From UBA7378 sp049611805 (lineage in GTDB: Bacteria > Pseudomonadota > Alphaproteobacteria > RS24): 53,135 bases of DNA. Each line of letters opens with the position of its first letter. Within the stretch, counting starts at the first letter, position 1. The DNA lies in NCBI GenBank assembly GCA_049611805.1, contig JBMZAX010000014.1, positions 1 through 53,135 on the forward strand, written 5' to 3'. Under the pieces are notes generated by a model. It worked only from the letters and a program-made list of their open reading frames with translations. It made no database searches and was not told the DNA's origin. This document shows, one piece after another, positions 1 through 7,994 of the stretch. A program made the position numbers and the translations under genes.

Positions 1-375
1 GCCGGTCAACGGCAAAGGCCCCTGCACAATTTGCAGGCGCGCCAGCGTGCCGGCACCGAAATGCGCGTTGATGCGTTCGATTATTTGCGGTGCCATATGT
101 TGCACCTCCAACGCCATCGCGCCCTCGACACGCACGGTCAGCACCGCGCCTTCGGGCCCGCCACGGCGAATTCGGTCGGGCTGGCTCAAGGCCGCAAGTT
201 CCGGCCCGACAATGGCCGACCAGTGAGCGAGCAGGTCGATTTTGCCAAAGCCGCGCCGCCTGAGCGCCGGGCTCAGCACGCGGTCGAGCAGAACACCGAC
301 TTGGCGTCCCTGAAAGCCCCGCGCGGGCAGGGTCGGCGGCACCGACCCGCGAAACCGTAGATTATCTTTTGGCAT
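1..375 (-). CDS. DciA-like DUF721 protein, 3' end cut by window edge
   Basis: Reverse-strand reading from the ATG at 375 stays open to the window edge, giving 125 residues (MPKDNLRFRGSVPP...). The visible part looks like the DUF721/DciA family: a basic N-terminus followed by a core with motifs such as HWSAIVGPELA and LTVRVEGAMALEV. DciA-type proteins are the ancestral loaders of the replicative helicase, and many alphaproteobacterial DUF721 proteins sit next to mutY. Here the gene is divergent from mutY with only about 45 bases between starts, so the two probably share a promoter region. The C-terminus lies outside the window. A role in helicase loading is inferred from family only. Confidence 0.7.
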   Translation of the reverse strand, partial: MPKDNLRFRGSVPPTLPARGFQGRQVGVLLDRVLSPALRRRGFGKIDLLAHWSAIVGPELAALSQPDRIRRGGPEGAVLTVRVEGAMALEVQHMAPQIIERINAHFGAGTLARLQIVQGPLPLTG

Positions 376-420
376 CCGACCTGTTTGGCTCCGTATGGTT
401 TATGCATTAGTTTATCACGT

Positions 421-1476
421 GTGAGTGCAACACCGACATCGAAATTACTGCGCTGGTACGACAAAAACCGACGCGTGCTGGCTTGGCGGGCACTGCCCGG
501 ACAAAGCCCGAACCCCTATCATGTGTGGTTGTCGGAAATCATGCTCCAGCAAACAACGGTTGCGACAGTCACGGCATATTTTCAAAAATTCATCGAGACC
601 TGGCCGAGCCTGCATGATCTGGCGGCGGCTGAGGATGACGCCGTAATGGCGGCTTGGGCCGGGCTCGGCTATTACGCGCGCGCGCGCAATCTGTTGAAAT
701 GCGCCCGCATTGTCGTTTCATCGCATCATGGCGAATTTCCTTCGCGCGAAGAAGAATTGCGCGCCCTGCCCGGCATCGGCCCCTATACGGCCGCGGCCAT
801 TGCCGCTATTGCCTTCAACCGGCCGGCCGCGCCGGTAGACGGCAATATCGAGCGTGTGTTGTCGCGCCTGACCGCCGATGCCACGCCCCTGCCGGCGCTG
901 AAGGCGCGGGTTAAATCAGCCAATGCCGCAATGGTGCCCAAGGCGCGTCCGGGCGATTTCGCACAAGCCATGATGGATTTGGGCGCAACCATATGCACGC
1001 CGAAGCGCCCCAATTGTGCGATTTGCCCCTGGCACGACCCCTGTCAGGCACGCGCGCAGGCCATTCAGGAAACCCTGCCGCGACGCGCGCCCAAAACTCC
1101 CAAGCCGCAACGCAGCGGCACGGTTTTTTGGCTGGAAAATTCCCGCAAAGACGTGCTGATGGCGCGGCGTCCTGACAAAGGATTGCTGGGCGGCATGTTG
1201 ATGTTTCCCTCGCAAGGCTGGGACACAAGCAATGACACGCAATTGCCGCAGCTTCTGCCCGATGGCTGGACGCCGTTGACCGGCGAGGTTACGCATGTGT
1301 TCACGCATTTCAGCCTCAACCTGAAACTGGTCGCCCAAACCGCGCCGAAAGGTTTCCGCAAACCTGCGGGCTATGAATGGGTCAATCCGCGCGATTTTCC
1401 CGATCGCGCCCTGCCCAGCGTCATGCGTAAGGTTGTAATGCAAGTTCTGGAAGAAACTCCACGCGCGCGCGCGTGA
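421..1476 (+). CDS. mutY: Adenine DNA glycosylase MutY
   Basis: This enzyme removes adenine mispaired with 8-oxoguanine in base excision repair. The protein has 351 residues from the GTG at 421; a TTG at 385 would add 12 residues without family support. The catalytic Glu is near residue 39 in SEIMLQQT, the helix-hairpin-helix LPGIGPYTA is at about 116-124, and the catalytic Asp is at about 140 in VDGN. Four cysteines at 192, 199, 202 and 208 (C-x6-C-x2-C-x5-C) form the usual 4Fe-4S cluster. The C-terminal third is the NUDIX-like 8-oxoG recognition domain. The length is normal for the family. The gene converges on ccrM with only five bases between the stops. Confidence 0.97.
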   Translation: MSATPTSKLLRWYDKNRRVLAWRALPGQSPNPYHVWLSEIMLQQTTVATVTAYFQKFIETWPSLHDLAAAEDDAVMAAWAGLGYYARARNLLKCARIVVSSHHGEFPSREEELRALPGIGPYTAAAIAAIAFNRPAAPVDGNIERVLSRLTADATPLPALKARVKSANAAMVPKARPGDFAQAMMDLGATICTPKRPNCAICPWHDPCQARAQAIQETLPRRAPKTPKPQRSGTVFWLENSRKDVLMARRPDKGLLGGMLMFPSQGWDTSNDTQLPQLLPDGWTPLTGEVTHVFTHFSLNLKLVAQTAPKGFRKPAGYEWVNPRDFPDRALPSVMRKVVMQVLEETPRARA

Positions 1477-1481
1477 ACCCT

Positions 1482-2591
1482 TCACGCATCGTCGCGGCGT
1501 ATTTTTTGCCGCAAATCATCGATCGGCACCAGCGTGTCGCCGTCAGCGACATGCCAGAACGTCCAGCCATTGCAGCTCGGCGCGCCTTGGGCGGCGGCGC
1601 CCATTTTGTGAATCGAGCCGGTCAGCCCTGCGCGCCCTGCGCCTTTTCCGGCACCCAGTTTGAGGCTGCCATCGGCGCGCACACGCGCCTGCACCTTGCG
1701 GGCCGGGCCGAAAAGCCGCGTGCCCGGTTTCAACATGCCGCTTTCGACCAGCGCGCCAAACGGAATGCGCTTTTGCTGTTTGGCGCTTTGCACCACTTCA
1801 AGGCTTTCACCGTCCAGCGGCTTGATTTTGCCGATGCGCGCCGTTGCCGCCTGCACATAGGCCGCCTCATTTTCAATGCCGATGAAATGACGTCCCAGCT
1901 TCCTTGCCACGGCACCTGTCGTGCCGGTGCCGAAAAACGGGTCGAGCACCACATCGCCCGGATTGGTCGAGGCCAGCAACACGCGGTTCAAAAGCATTTC
2001 GGGCTTTTGGGTCGGATGCAGCTTCGCGCCGTCTTCGCCCTTCAAACGTTCGCCGCCATTGCAAATCGGCAGCACCCAGTCAGAGCGCATTTGCACGTCG
2101 TCATTAAGCGTTTTCATCGCCTGATAATTGAAGGTGTAGCCGGTGGCATTTTCATCGGGCGCCGCCCAAATCAGCGTCTCATGGGCATTGGTGAAGCGCG
2201 TGCCTCTGAAATTCGGCATCGGATTGGATTTGCGCCAGATGATGTCGTTCAGCACCCAAAAGCCCAAATCCTGCAATGCCGTGCCGACGCGGAAAATATT
2301 ATGATAGCTGCCAATCACCCATAAGGTGCCGGTGGGTTTCAATATGCGTTTTGCTTCAGCGAGCCAGGCGCGGGTAAATGCGTCATAGGCGGCAAAGCTG
2401 TCAAACTGGTCCCAAGCATCCGTAACGGCATCGACTTTGGACTGGTCGGGCCGGTGCAATTCACCGCGCAATTGCAGATTATAGGGCGGGTCGGCAAAAA
2501 CCAGATCGACGCTGGCCGAGGGCAGCGCGCGCATATGCGTCAGACAATCGCCTTCAAGAATTTGGTCGGGACTCAAGGGGTTACGGTTCAT
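1482..2591 (-). CDS. ccrM: Cell-cycle DNA adenine methyltransferase CcrM (GANTC)
   Basis: This is a beta-class N6-adenine methyltransferase: the catalytic motif DPPY is at residues 34-37, and the S-adenosylmethionine motif DPFFGTGTTG is at about 217-226. The total of 369 residues, and a C-terminal region (about 270-369) that continues past the catalytic core, match CcrM, which methylates the A of GANTC and couples DNA methylation to the cell cycle in alphaproteobacteria. Its place downstream of rnhB is a commonly conserved arrangement. The 88 bases upstream hold paired GANTC and DnaA-box-like sites, listed separately, suggesting its own promoter. GANTC specificity is inferred from family resemblance. 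Confidence 0.94.
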   Translation of the reverse strand: MNRNPLSPDQILEGDCLTHMRALPSASVDLVFADPPYNLQLRGELHRPDQSKVDAVTDAWDQFDSFAAYDAFTRAWLAEAKRILKPTGTLWVIGSYHNIFRVGTALQDLGFWVLNDIIWRKSNPMPNFRGTRFTNAHETLIWAAPDENATGYTFNYQAMKTLNDDVQMRSDWVLPICNGGERLKGEDGAKLHPTQKPEMLLNRVLLASTNPGDVVLDPFFGTGTTGAVARKLGRHFIGIENEAAYVQAATARIGKIKPLDGESLEVVQSAKQQKRIPFGALVESGMLKPGTRLFGPARKVQARVRADGSLKLGAGKGAGRAGLTGSIHKMGAAAQGAPSCNGWTFWHVADGDTLVPIDDLRQKIRRDDA

Positions 2592-2603
2592 TCTGGCGAC
2601 AAT

Positions 2604-2618
2604 GAGTCATCAAGAGTC
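2604..2618. promoter_or_regulatory. Two GANTC methylation sites upstream of ccrM
   Basis: GAGTC occurs at 2604-2608 and again at 2614-2618, 10 bases apart and 13-27 bases upstream of the ccrM start codon at 2591. GANTC is the target of CcrM itself. In Caulobacter the ccrM leader also carries two GANTC sites through which methylation state affects expression. The sites are read directly; an autoregulatory role is inference. Confidence 0.65.
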
Positions 2619-2650
2619 CGGCGTCAAATATTAATTGGGACGGCCGTTTT

Positions 2651-2670
2651 TTATCCACATCTTGTCCACA
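2651..2670 (+). promoter_or_regulatory. Two DnaA-box-like 9-mers between rnhB and ccrM
   Basis: TTATCCACA at 2651-2659 is a perfect match to the DnaA box TTATNCACA. TTGTCCACA at 2662-2670 differs from it at one base. They lie in the same orientation, 11 bases apart, between the end of rnhB and the ccrM start. The matches are read directly; binding is not shown. Confidence 0.5.
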
Positions 2671-2679
2671 AAAGCCCCC

Positions 2680-3282
2680 CTATTTTGGCTCAAGCAGGCG
2701 GCGAATGGGCGCAAATGTGCGCCGGTGTTCGGGCGACACGCCTTGCGCCGCCAACCCCGCGCGATGGGCGGGCACGCCATAGCCCTTGTTCTGCGCCCAG
2801 TGATAGCCCGGATATTGCGCATCCAGCGCCGCCATCATCTCGTCGCGGGCATGCTTGGCGATAATGGACGCCGCTGCGATGGAGGGCGCGCGCGCATCAC
2901 CGCCAATCACCGCCTCGGCCGAATGCGACCAGTCCGGCAGGCGATTGCCATCAACGAGAATATGGTCGGGCGCTTGCCTCAGTTCTGCCACGGCGCGCGC
3001 CATGGCGCACAGACTGGCGACCAGAATATTCGACGCGTCAATCTCTGCCGCCGTTGCAATGCCAAGCCCCGTGGCTGCGTCTTGCCGAATGCGCGCATAT
3101 AGGGTGCCACGTTGCTCGGCGTTCAGTTTTTTACTGTCATTGAGGCCGTCCCAATCAAAGTTTTCGGGCAAAATGACCGCCGCCGCAACCACCGGCCCGG
3201 CCCAACAGCCGCGACCGGCTTCATCCACTCCGGCGATTTTTCGGTGCGGCCACCCCGCATGGCGTTCCAAGTCGGGGTTCAT
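2680..3282 (-). CDS. rnhB: Ribonuclease HII
   Basis: Cuts RNA-DNA hybrids and single ribonucleotides embedded in DNA. The protein has 200 residues. The metal-binding acidic residues are visible: Asp20 and Glu21 in GVDEAGRG, Asp111 in LVDGNRLPD, and Asp147 in IIAKHARDEMM. The residue after GRG, usually Pro, is Cys here (GRGCWAGPV), just beside the active site. The gene starts nine bases after gcvPB ends and so probably rides on the gcv transcript. It is followed by ccrM, which appears to have its own control region. Confidence 0.95.
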   Translation of the reverse strand: MNPDLERHAGWPHRKIAGVDEAGRGCWAGPVVAAAVILPENFDWDGLNDSKKLNAEQRGTLYARIRQDAATGLGIATAAEIDASNILVASLCAMARAVAELRQAPDHILVDGNRLPDWSHSAEAVIGGDARAPSIAAASIIAKHARDEMMAALDAQYPGYHWAQNKGYGVPAHRAGLAAQGVSPEHRRTFAPIRRLLEPK

Positions 3283-3291
3283 GCCGCTGCC

Positions 3292-4812
3292 CTATTCAGC
3301 GGCACGGACCTGCTTTTTTTCCGCTGATCCGTAACGCAGAACCGGCCGGCGCGCGGCTTGGGTTTCATCCAGCCGCTTGGTCGGTGCCAGTTGCGGTGCC
3401 GATGTGAACCGCTCGGTTTCGCCGGCCTTTGCCGAAGCCACCAGATCGCGCAAAGTGGCGATGAACAAATCCAGCGAGGCTTTGCTTTCGGTTTCTGTCG
3501 GCTCAATCAGCATGGCACCATGCACGACAAGCGGGAAATACATGGTCATCGGATGATAGCCTTCGTCAATCATGGCCTTGGCAAAATCGAGGGTCTCGAC
3601 GCCGGTATCTTTCAAAAAACTGTCGTCGAACAGGGCTTCATGCATGCACGGCCCCGCATAAGGCGCGCTCATCGTGTCGCCAAGTTCGGCCATGATGTAA
3701 TTGGCATTGAGCACGGCATCATCGGCCACCTGCCGCAACCCGTCCGCGCCATGGCTCATCATATAGGCCAGCGCGCGCACAAACATGCCCATTTGCCCAT
3801 GAAAAGCGACCATGCGGCCAAACGGCATATCCGGTGCCTGGGCACCATGCTCAACAAGTTCCAAACCGGATGCGCCTTCAACCACACGCGGCAGCGGCGC
3901 AAATTCGGCCAGCCGCTCGGACAACACTGTCGGGCCCGCACCGGGGCCACCGCCGCCATGCGGCGTCGAAAATGTCTTGTGCAGATTAATGTGCATGGCA
4001 TCAATGCCCAGATCGCCGGGGCGCACGCGCCCGACAATGGCATTGAAATTGGCGCCGTCGCAGTAAAAATAGCCGCCCGCCTCATGCACCGCATCGGCAA
4101 TGGCGATAATATCGCGCTCAAACAGCCCGCAAGTGTTCGGATTGGTCAGCATAATGGCGGCCACATCATCGCCCAGCTTGTCACGGAACGCGGCCAGATC
4201 GACCCGCCCGTCATCGCCGGCGGGAATTTCGTCAACGCTGAAACCCAAAAGTGCCGCCGTCGCCGGATTTGTGCCATGCGCCGATTCCGGCACCAGCACG
4301 CGCGTGCGCGTGTCAATTTCGCCGCGCGCTTCAATCGCGGCGCGCACGGCCATCATGCCGCACAATTCACCATGCGCGCCGGCCTTGGGCGACAGCGCCA
4401 CCTCCGGCATGCCGGTGAGGGTTTTCAGCCAATGCGCCAATTCATCCATCAGGCGCAGCGCGCCCTGCACGGTTGAGACCGGCTGCAAGGGGTGAATATC
4501 GGCAAAGCCCGGCAGTCGCGCCATTTTCTCATTGAGGCGCGGATTGTGTTTCATCGTGCACGAACCAAGCGGATAGAGCCCCATGTCGATTGCATGGTTC
4601 TTCTGGCTCAGCCGCACATAATGGCGCATGGCTTCGGGCTCAGACAGGCCGGGCAGGTCAACCGCATCGCGGGTGATGCCCCCCAGCCGGGCACGCAAGC
4701 CCCGCAAGGGTGCCAGATCGACCCCGCTTCTGTCGCGCGCGCCGATTTCAAAAATCAGATCTTCGCGCAGTTCAAGACCGCGATGTCCGGTGAATGTGCT
4801 TTTCTCGCTCAT
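3292..4812 (-). CDS. gcvPB: Glycine dehydrogenase (decarboxylating) subunit 2
   Basis: Second subunit of the split P-protein of the glycine cleavage system, which decarboxylates glycine and passes the aminomethyl group to the lipoyl arm of GcvH. The protein has 506 residues. The pyridoxal-phosphate lysine is at about 279 in HINLHKTFSTPHGGGGPG. SCTMKHNP (about 84-91) and AHGTNPATA (about 178-186) are typical of this subunit. Its start overlaps the end of gcvPA by four bases (ATGA), indicating translational coupling of the two subunits of one enzyme. Confidence 0.97.
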   Translation of the reverse strand: MSEKSTFTGHRGLELREDLIFEIGARDRSGVDLAPLRGLRARLGGITRDAVDLPGLSEPEAMRHYVRLSQKNHAIDMGLYPLGSCTMKHNPRLNEKMARLPGFADIHPLQPVSTVQGALRLMDELAHWLKTLTGMPEVALSPKAGAHGELCGMMAVRAAIEARGEIDTRTRVLVPESAHGTNPATAALLGFSVDEIPAGDDGRVDLAAFRDKLGDDVAAIMLTNPNTCGLFERDIIAIADAVHEAGGYFYCDGANFNAIVGRVRPGDLGIDAMHINLHKTFSTPHGGGGPGAGPTVLSERLAEFAPLPRVVEGASGLELVEHGAQAPDMPFGRMVAFHGQMGMFVRALAYMMSHGADGLRQVADDAVLNANYIMAELGDTMSAPYAGPCMHEALFDDSFLKDTGVETLDFAKAMIDEGYHPMTMYFPLVVHGAMLIEPTETESKASLDLFIATLRDLVASAKAGETERFTSAPQLAPTKRLDETQAARRPVLRYGSAEKKQVRAAE

Positions 4813-6152
4813 GACAACACCTCCTCAAGTGCCGCGGCATAGGCGGCCATATCTTCGGGCGCGCAAGTTTCGGTTGCCGCCACCAGTAAATAATTTTCAA
4901 AACCCCCATCGGGTATCAGCCGCGACACCGGCACACCGCCCAGCACACCGCACGCGGCCAAGGCTTCGACCACCGTGTCGGCGGGTTGGGGCAATTCGAG
5001 GGTGAACTCATTGAAAAATGTGTCATTGACCGGCCGCACCCCGTCAATGGCACTGAGCCTGCCGGCAAGGTCAACCGCCTGCTCGTGATTGAGCCGCGCC
5101 AAATGCTGCAAACCGTCACCGCCCAGCAATGAAACATGCGCGGTGAATGCCAGCGAACACAGGCCCGAATTCGTGCAGATATTCGACGTCGCCTTGTCGC
5201 GGCGAATATGTTGTTCGCGCGTCGACAGGGTGAGCACAAAGCCGCGCTTGCCGTCAGCGTCCACGGTTTCGCCGCACAGACGACCCGGCATTTGGCGCAA
5301 AAATTTCTCGCGCGCGGCAAACAGCCCGACATAAGGCCCGCCGAAATTCAGGCCATTGCCCAGCGACTGGCCTTCGCCGACGACAATATCGGCCCCCATG
5401 GTGCCCGGCGTTTTCAAAACCCCCAGCGACACCGCTTCGGTGACGACGACAATCAGCAGGCACCCGCGCGCATGCACCGCCTCGGCCAGTTCGGTATAAT
5501 CATTCACCGTGCCGAAAAAATCGGGGTTTTGCACAACGACGCATGAGGTGTTTTCGTCGATCGAGGACAAAAGCTCTTCAGCGCCCTGAACGGTCGGCGG
5601 AATATGGGTCAGACCAAAGCCCCCCATATCCGACAAATTGGCAATGACATCGACATATTGCGGATGCACACGCCCCGAAACCACCGCGTGGTTGCGCCGC
5701 GTTACGCGATGCGCCATCAGCACCGCTTCACCGGCGGCGGTCGAGCCGTCATACATGGACGCATTGGCAACTTCCATGCCGGTCAGTTCGGCAACTTGGC
5801 TTTGAAACTCGAACAAATATTGCAATGTGCCTTGCGTGATTTCCGGCTGATAGGGCGTGTAGGAGGTCAAAAATTCCGAGCGCTGAATAATATGGTCAAC
5901 CGTCGCCGGAACATGGTGGCGATATGCGCCCGCGCCGCAGAAAAACGGCACGGCGCCGGCCGTCATATTTTGTCCGGCCATTGCCTGCATGTCGCGCTCG
6001 ACCTGCATTTCACTCTGATGGGTCGGCAAATCGACCGGCCCGTCGAGACGCGCCGCGGCGGGTACATCGCAAAACAGGTCATCAATATTGGCGACGCCAA
6101 TGCGTTCCAGAATTGTCGCCCGATCGGCATCGTTCAAAGGCAAATAGCGCAT
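4809..6152 (-). CDS. gcvPA: Glycine dehydrogenase (decarboxylating) subunit 1
   Basis: First subunit of the two-part P-protein. The protein has 447 residues, typical of GcvPA, and opens with MRYLPLNDADRATIL. A family block around SFLTSYTPYQPEITQG-type sequence is visible, with YTPYQPEITQGTLQ followed by FQSQVAELTGMEVANASMYD. It lacks the PLP lysine, which sits in gcvPB. The start codon shares one base with the gcvH stop. The heterotetramer with GcvPB is the known arrangement where the P-protein is split. Confidence 0.96.
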   Translation of the reverse strand: MRYLPLNDADRATILERIGVANIDDLFCDVPAAARLDGPVDLPTHQSEMQVERDMQAMAGQNMTAGAVPFFCGAGAYRHHVPATVDHIIQRSEFLTSYTPYQPEITQGTLQYLFEFQSQVAELTGMEVANASMYDGSTAAGEAVLMAHRVTRRNHAVVSGRVHPQYVDVIANLSDMGGFGLTHIPPTVQGAEELLSSIDENTSCVVVQNPDFFGTVNDYTELAEAVHARGCLLIVVVTEAVSLGVLKTPGTMGADIVVGEGQSLGNGLNFGGPYVGLFAAREKFLRQMPGRLCGETVDADGKRGFVLTLSTREQHIRRDKATSNICTNSGLCSLAFTAHVSLLGGDGLQHLARLNHEQAVDLAGRLSAIDGVRPVNDTFFNEFTLELPQPADTVVEALAACGVLGGVPVSRLIPDGGFENYLLVAATETCAPEDMAAYAAALEEVLS

Positions 6153-6529
6153 CAGTCAAGCTCCTCAATATAGGCTTTGTAAGCGGCTTCATCCATCAAC
6201 CCGTCAAGTTCACCGGCGTCGCTCAGGCGCAGCCGGAAAAACCAGCCGCCCGCCAGCGGGTCCTGATTGACCAATGCGGGGTTATCCTCAAGCGCCGGAT
6301 TGGCCTCGACCACCTCCCCCGATACGGGCGCATAAACCTCGCTGGCCGCCTTCACGCTTTCCACAACACCGGCTTCATCTCCTTGCGAAACGGTTTTTCC
6401 GGCCTCCGGCATTTCGACAAAAACCACATCGCCGAGCTGTTCCTGCGCGTAAGCCGTGATGCCGACCGTGGCCGTGTCACCGTCAAGGCTCACCCATTCG
6501 TGGTCTTTGGTAAATTTCACTGCGCTCAT
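6152..6529 (-). CDS. gcvH: Glycine cleavage system H protein
   Basis: Lipoyl carrier that shuttles the aminomethyl group between the P-, T- and L-proteins. The protein has 125 residues. Lys60 in VVESVKAASE is the lipoylation site, and the surrounding beta-barrel sequence (DHEWVSLDG at 9-17, GITAYAQEQLGDVVFVE) is typical. The gene sits between gcvT, 56 bases upstream, and gcvPA, so all glycine-cleavage-specific proteins here are in one operon. The shared L-protein (dihydrolipoamide dehydrogenase) is not in the window. Confidence 0.97.
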   Translation of the reverse strand: MSAVKFTKDHEWVSLDGDTATVGITAYAQEQLGDVVFVEMPEAGKTVSQGDEAGVVESVKAASEVYAPVSGEVVEANPALEDNPALVNQDPLAGGWFFRLRLSDAGELDGLMDEAAYKAYIEELD

Positions 6530-6585
6530 TTTTTCTTCCTCATCATCTTTTCCATATCCTCAAATGCGATCCCGCTCTTTCCCCG

Positions 6586-7734
6586 CTATTTTCCGGCGCG
6601 CACATATTTGTGCGGCACAAACGGCATCTCGCTTACCCGCGCGGGCAAAGCCCGACCGCGAACCATCAAATGTACCGGCGTATCGGGGGCGGCAAAATCG
6701 GCGGCCACATATCCCATCGCCACAGGCCGGCCCAATGTCGGGCTGAACCCGCCGCTCGTTACCGTGCCAATCGGCGTTCCGTCCGGCGCACAAATCTCGG
6801 TGCCTTCGCGCGCCGGCGCGCGCCCGTCAGGCAACAAACCGACACGGGCCCGCGGCGCACCCGATGCGAGATGCGTTGCAACAATATCGGCACCCGGATA
6901 GTCGGCCGATTCGCGACGCCGCTTGGGAATCGTCCACAACAAATCGGCTTCGACCGGCGAGGTCGTCAGGTCAATATCATGTCCGTAAAGGCACAAGCCC
7001 GCTTCGAGCCGCAGACTGTCGCGCGCACCCAGACCGATCAGCGCGACCTCTTCATCACCCAAAAGCGTCTTGGCAAATTCCTCGGCGATTTCCGGCGGCA
7101 CTGAAATTTCAAACCCGTCTTCGCCGGTATAGCCGCAGCGCGACACCAAAACTTCATGCCCGCGCCACGCGGCCCAAATCGCCTGCATGAATGCAAGTTC
7201 GTCAACCGCTTCAATATGGCGCGCCAGAACATGCGCGGCTTGCGGGCCTTGCAAAGCCAGAAGCGCGCGGTCCTGCACGTCCAAATTTGCCTGCCCGCCA
7301 AGCGCCTCGGCAATATGGGCAAAGTCTTGCGTTTTACACGCCGCATTGACCACCAGCCAGACGGTCTCGCCAAAGCGCGTGACCATCAAATCATCGCGAA
7401 TGCCGCCATCGGCATGGGTCAGCAATGTGTAGCGGATGCGCCCCTCGCCCAATGTCGATATGCCGCCGGGCACCAGTTTTTCCATAAGCGAGGCAGCATC
7501 ACCATCACCCGTGATTGGGCTGAGCCGCGCCTGGCCCATATGCGACACGTCAAATAATCCGGCCTGCGTGCGCGTGTGATTATGCTCGTGCAACACGCCG
7601 TGTTCATATTGCACCGGCATTTCATAGCCGGCAAAACCAACCATGCGTGCGCCCTCCGCCACATGCAGATCAAACAGCGGCGTGCGCGCCAGAGGCGGCC
7701 GGTCAGTAGATGAAAGCGTGGCTTCAGCACTCAT
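6586..7734 (-). CDS. gcvT: Aminomethyltransferase (glycine cleavage T protein)
   Basis: Transfers the aminomethyl carbon to tetrahydrofolate, releasing ammonia. The protein has 382 residues, with family blocks such as FDVSHMGQ near residue 60, GYTGEDGFEIS, and ARDSLRLEAGLCLYG. First gene of the gcv operon. The ATG at 7734 is preceded by GGAG eight to eleven bases upstream (rc of 7743-7746). It lies immediately downstream of a tandem glycine riboswitch, so expression should respond to glycine. Confidence 0.97.
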   Translation of the reverse strand: MSAEATLSSTDRPPLARTPLFDLHVAEGARMVGFAGYEMPVQYEHGVLHEHNHTRTQAGLFDVSHMGQARLSPITGDGDAASLMEKLVPGGISTLGEGRIRYTLLTHADGGIRDDLMVTRFGETVWLVVNAACKTQDFAHIAEALGGQANLDVQDRALLALQGPQAAHVLARHIEAVDELAFMQAIWAAWRGHEVLVSRCGYTGEDGFEISVPPEIAEEFAKTLLGDEEVALIGLGARDSLRLEAGLCLYGHDIDLTTSPVEADLLWTIPKRRRESADYPGADIVATHLASGAPRARVGLLPDGRAPAREGTEICAPDGTPIGTVTSGGFSPTLGRPVAMGYVAADFAAPDTPVHLMVRGRALPARVSEMPFVPHKYVRAGK

Positions 7735-7751
7735 TTTGCGACTCCAGAGCA

Positions 7752-7792
7752 GACACTATTTCACCGAAATTCCATTTCACCGAAATAGTGTC
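7752..7792 (-). promoter_or_regulatory. Candidate riboswitch expression platform with duplicated hairpin
   Basis: On the minus strand, between the second glycine aptamer and the gcvT ribosome-binding site, lies a perfect 11-bp inverted repeat, GACACTATTTC and GAAATAGTGTC. Its interior contains two copies of the self-complementary 13-mer ATTTCGGTGAAAT, separated by GGA. The RNA can fold either as one long hairpin or as two short tandem hairpins. There is no U-tract after it, so a classical terminator is unlikely. It ends about five bases before the GGAG of gcvT. Confidence 0.55.
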
Positions 7793-7795
7793 GCG

Positions 7796-7975
7796 CCCTC
7801 CTCTGTCGCTTGGACCTGAGAGAATTCGCCATCGCAAAGACAGCTTAACCCCGTCGGTGAGAGAACTCGCGTTCTCTGCTTTCCAGAGTGTTGACCTGCT
7901 ACGGTCCATTTTGCCTGAGAGTTTCCGAGGGCGGTTGCTCCTTCGGCCCTGCCTTATAAAAGACAGCGTCTCCCG
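7796..7975 (-). promoter_or_regulatory. Tandem glycine riboswitch (two aptamers)
   Basis: Reading the minus strand, aptamer 1 (about 7975-7881) has the hallmark blocks GGGAGACGCTGTC, GCCGAAGGAGCAACCG and GAAACTCTCAGGCAAAA. Aptamer 2 (about 7880-7796) repeats the architecture with GAGTTCTCTCACCGACGGGG, GAATTCTCTCAGGTCCAA and GACAGAGGAGGG. A short linker joins them, as in known tandem glycine riboswitches. They sit directly upstream of gcvT, the best-known target of this class, where glycine usually switches the operon on. The call rests on recognising these blocks; a covariance-model search was not run. Confidence 0.93.
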
Positions 7976-7994
7976 TAGCGCGGTTTATGGCTAC

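Noticed and set aside
674..1474. Alternating CG tracts (six CG pairs) in mutY at 674-687 and 1461-1474, possible slippage sites
   Set aside because: Similar CGCGCG runs occur in other genes of the window (for example near 22508, 30057 and 34041), so this is general base composition rather than a special mutator switch.
1473..2324. A 283-codon plus-strand frame over ccrM
   Set aside because: It is antisense to a well-supported gene and its translation shows shadow-type composition.
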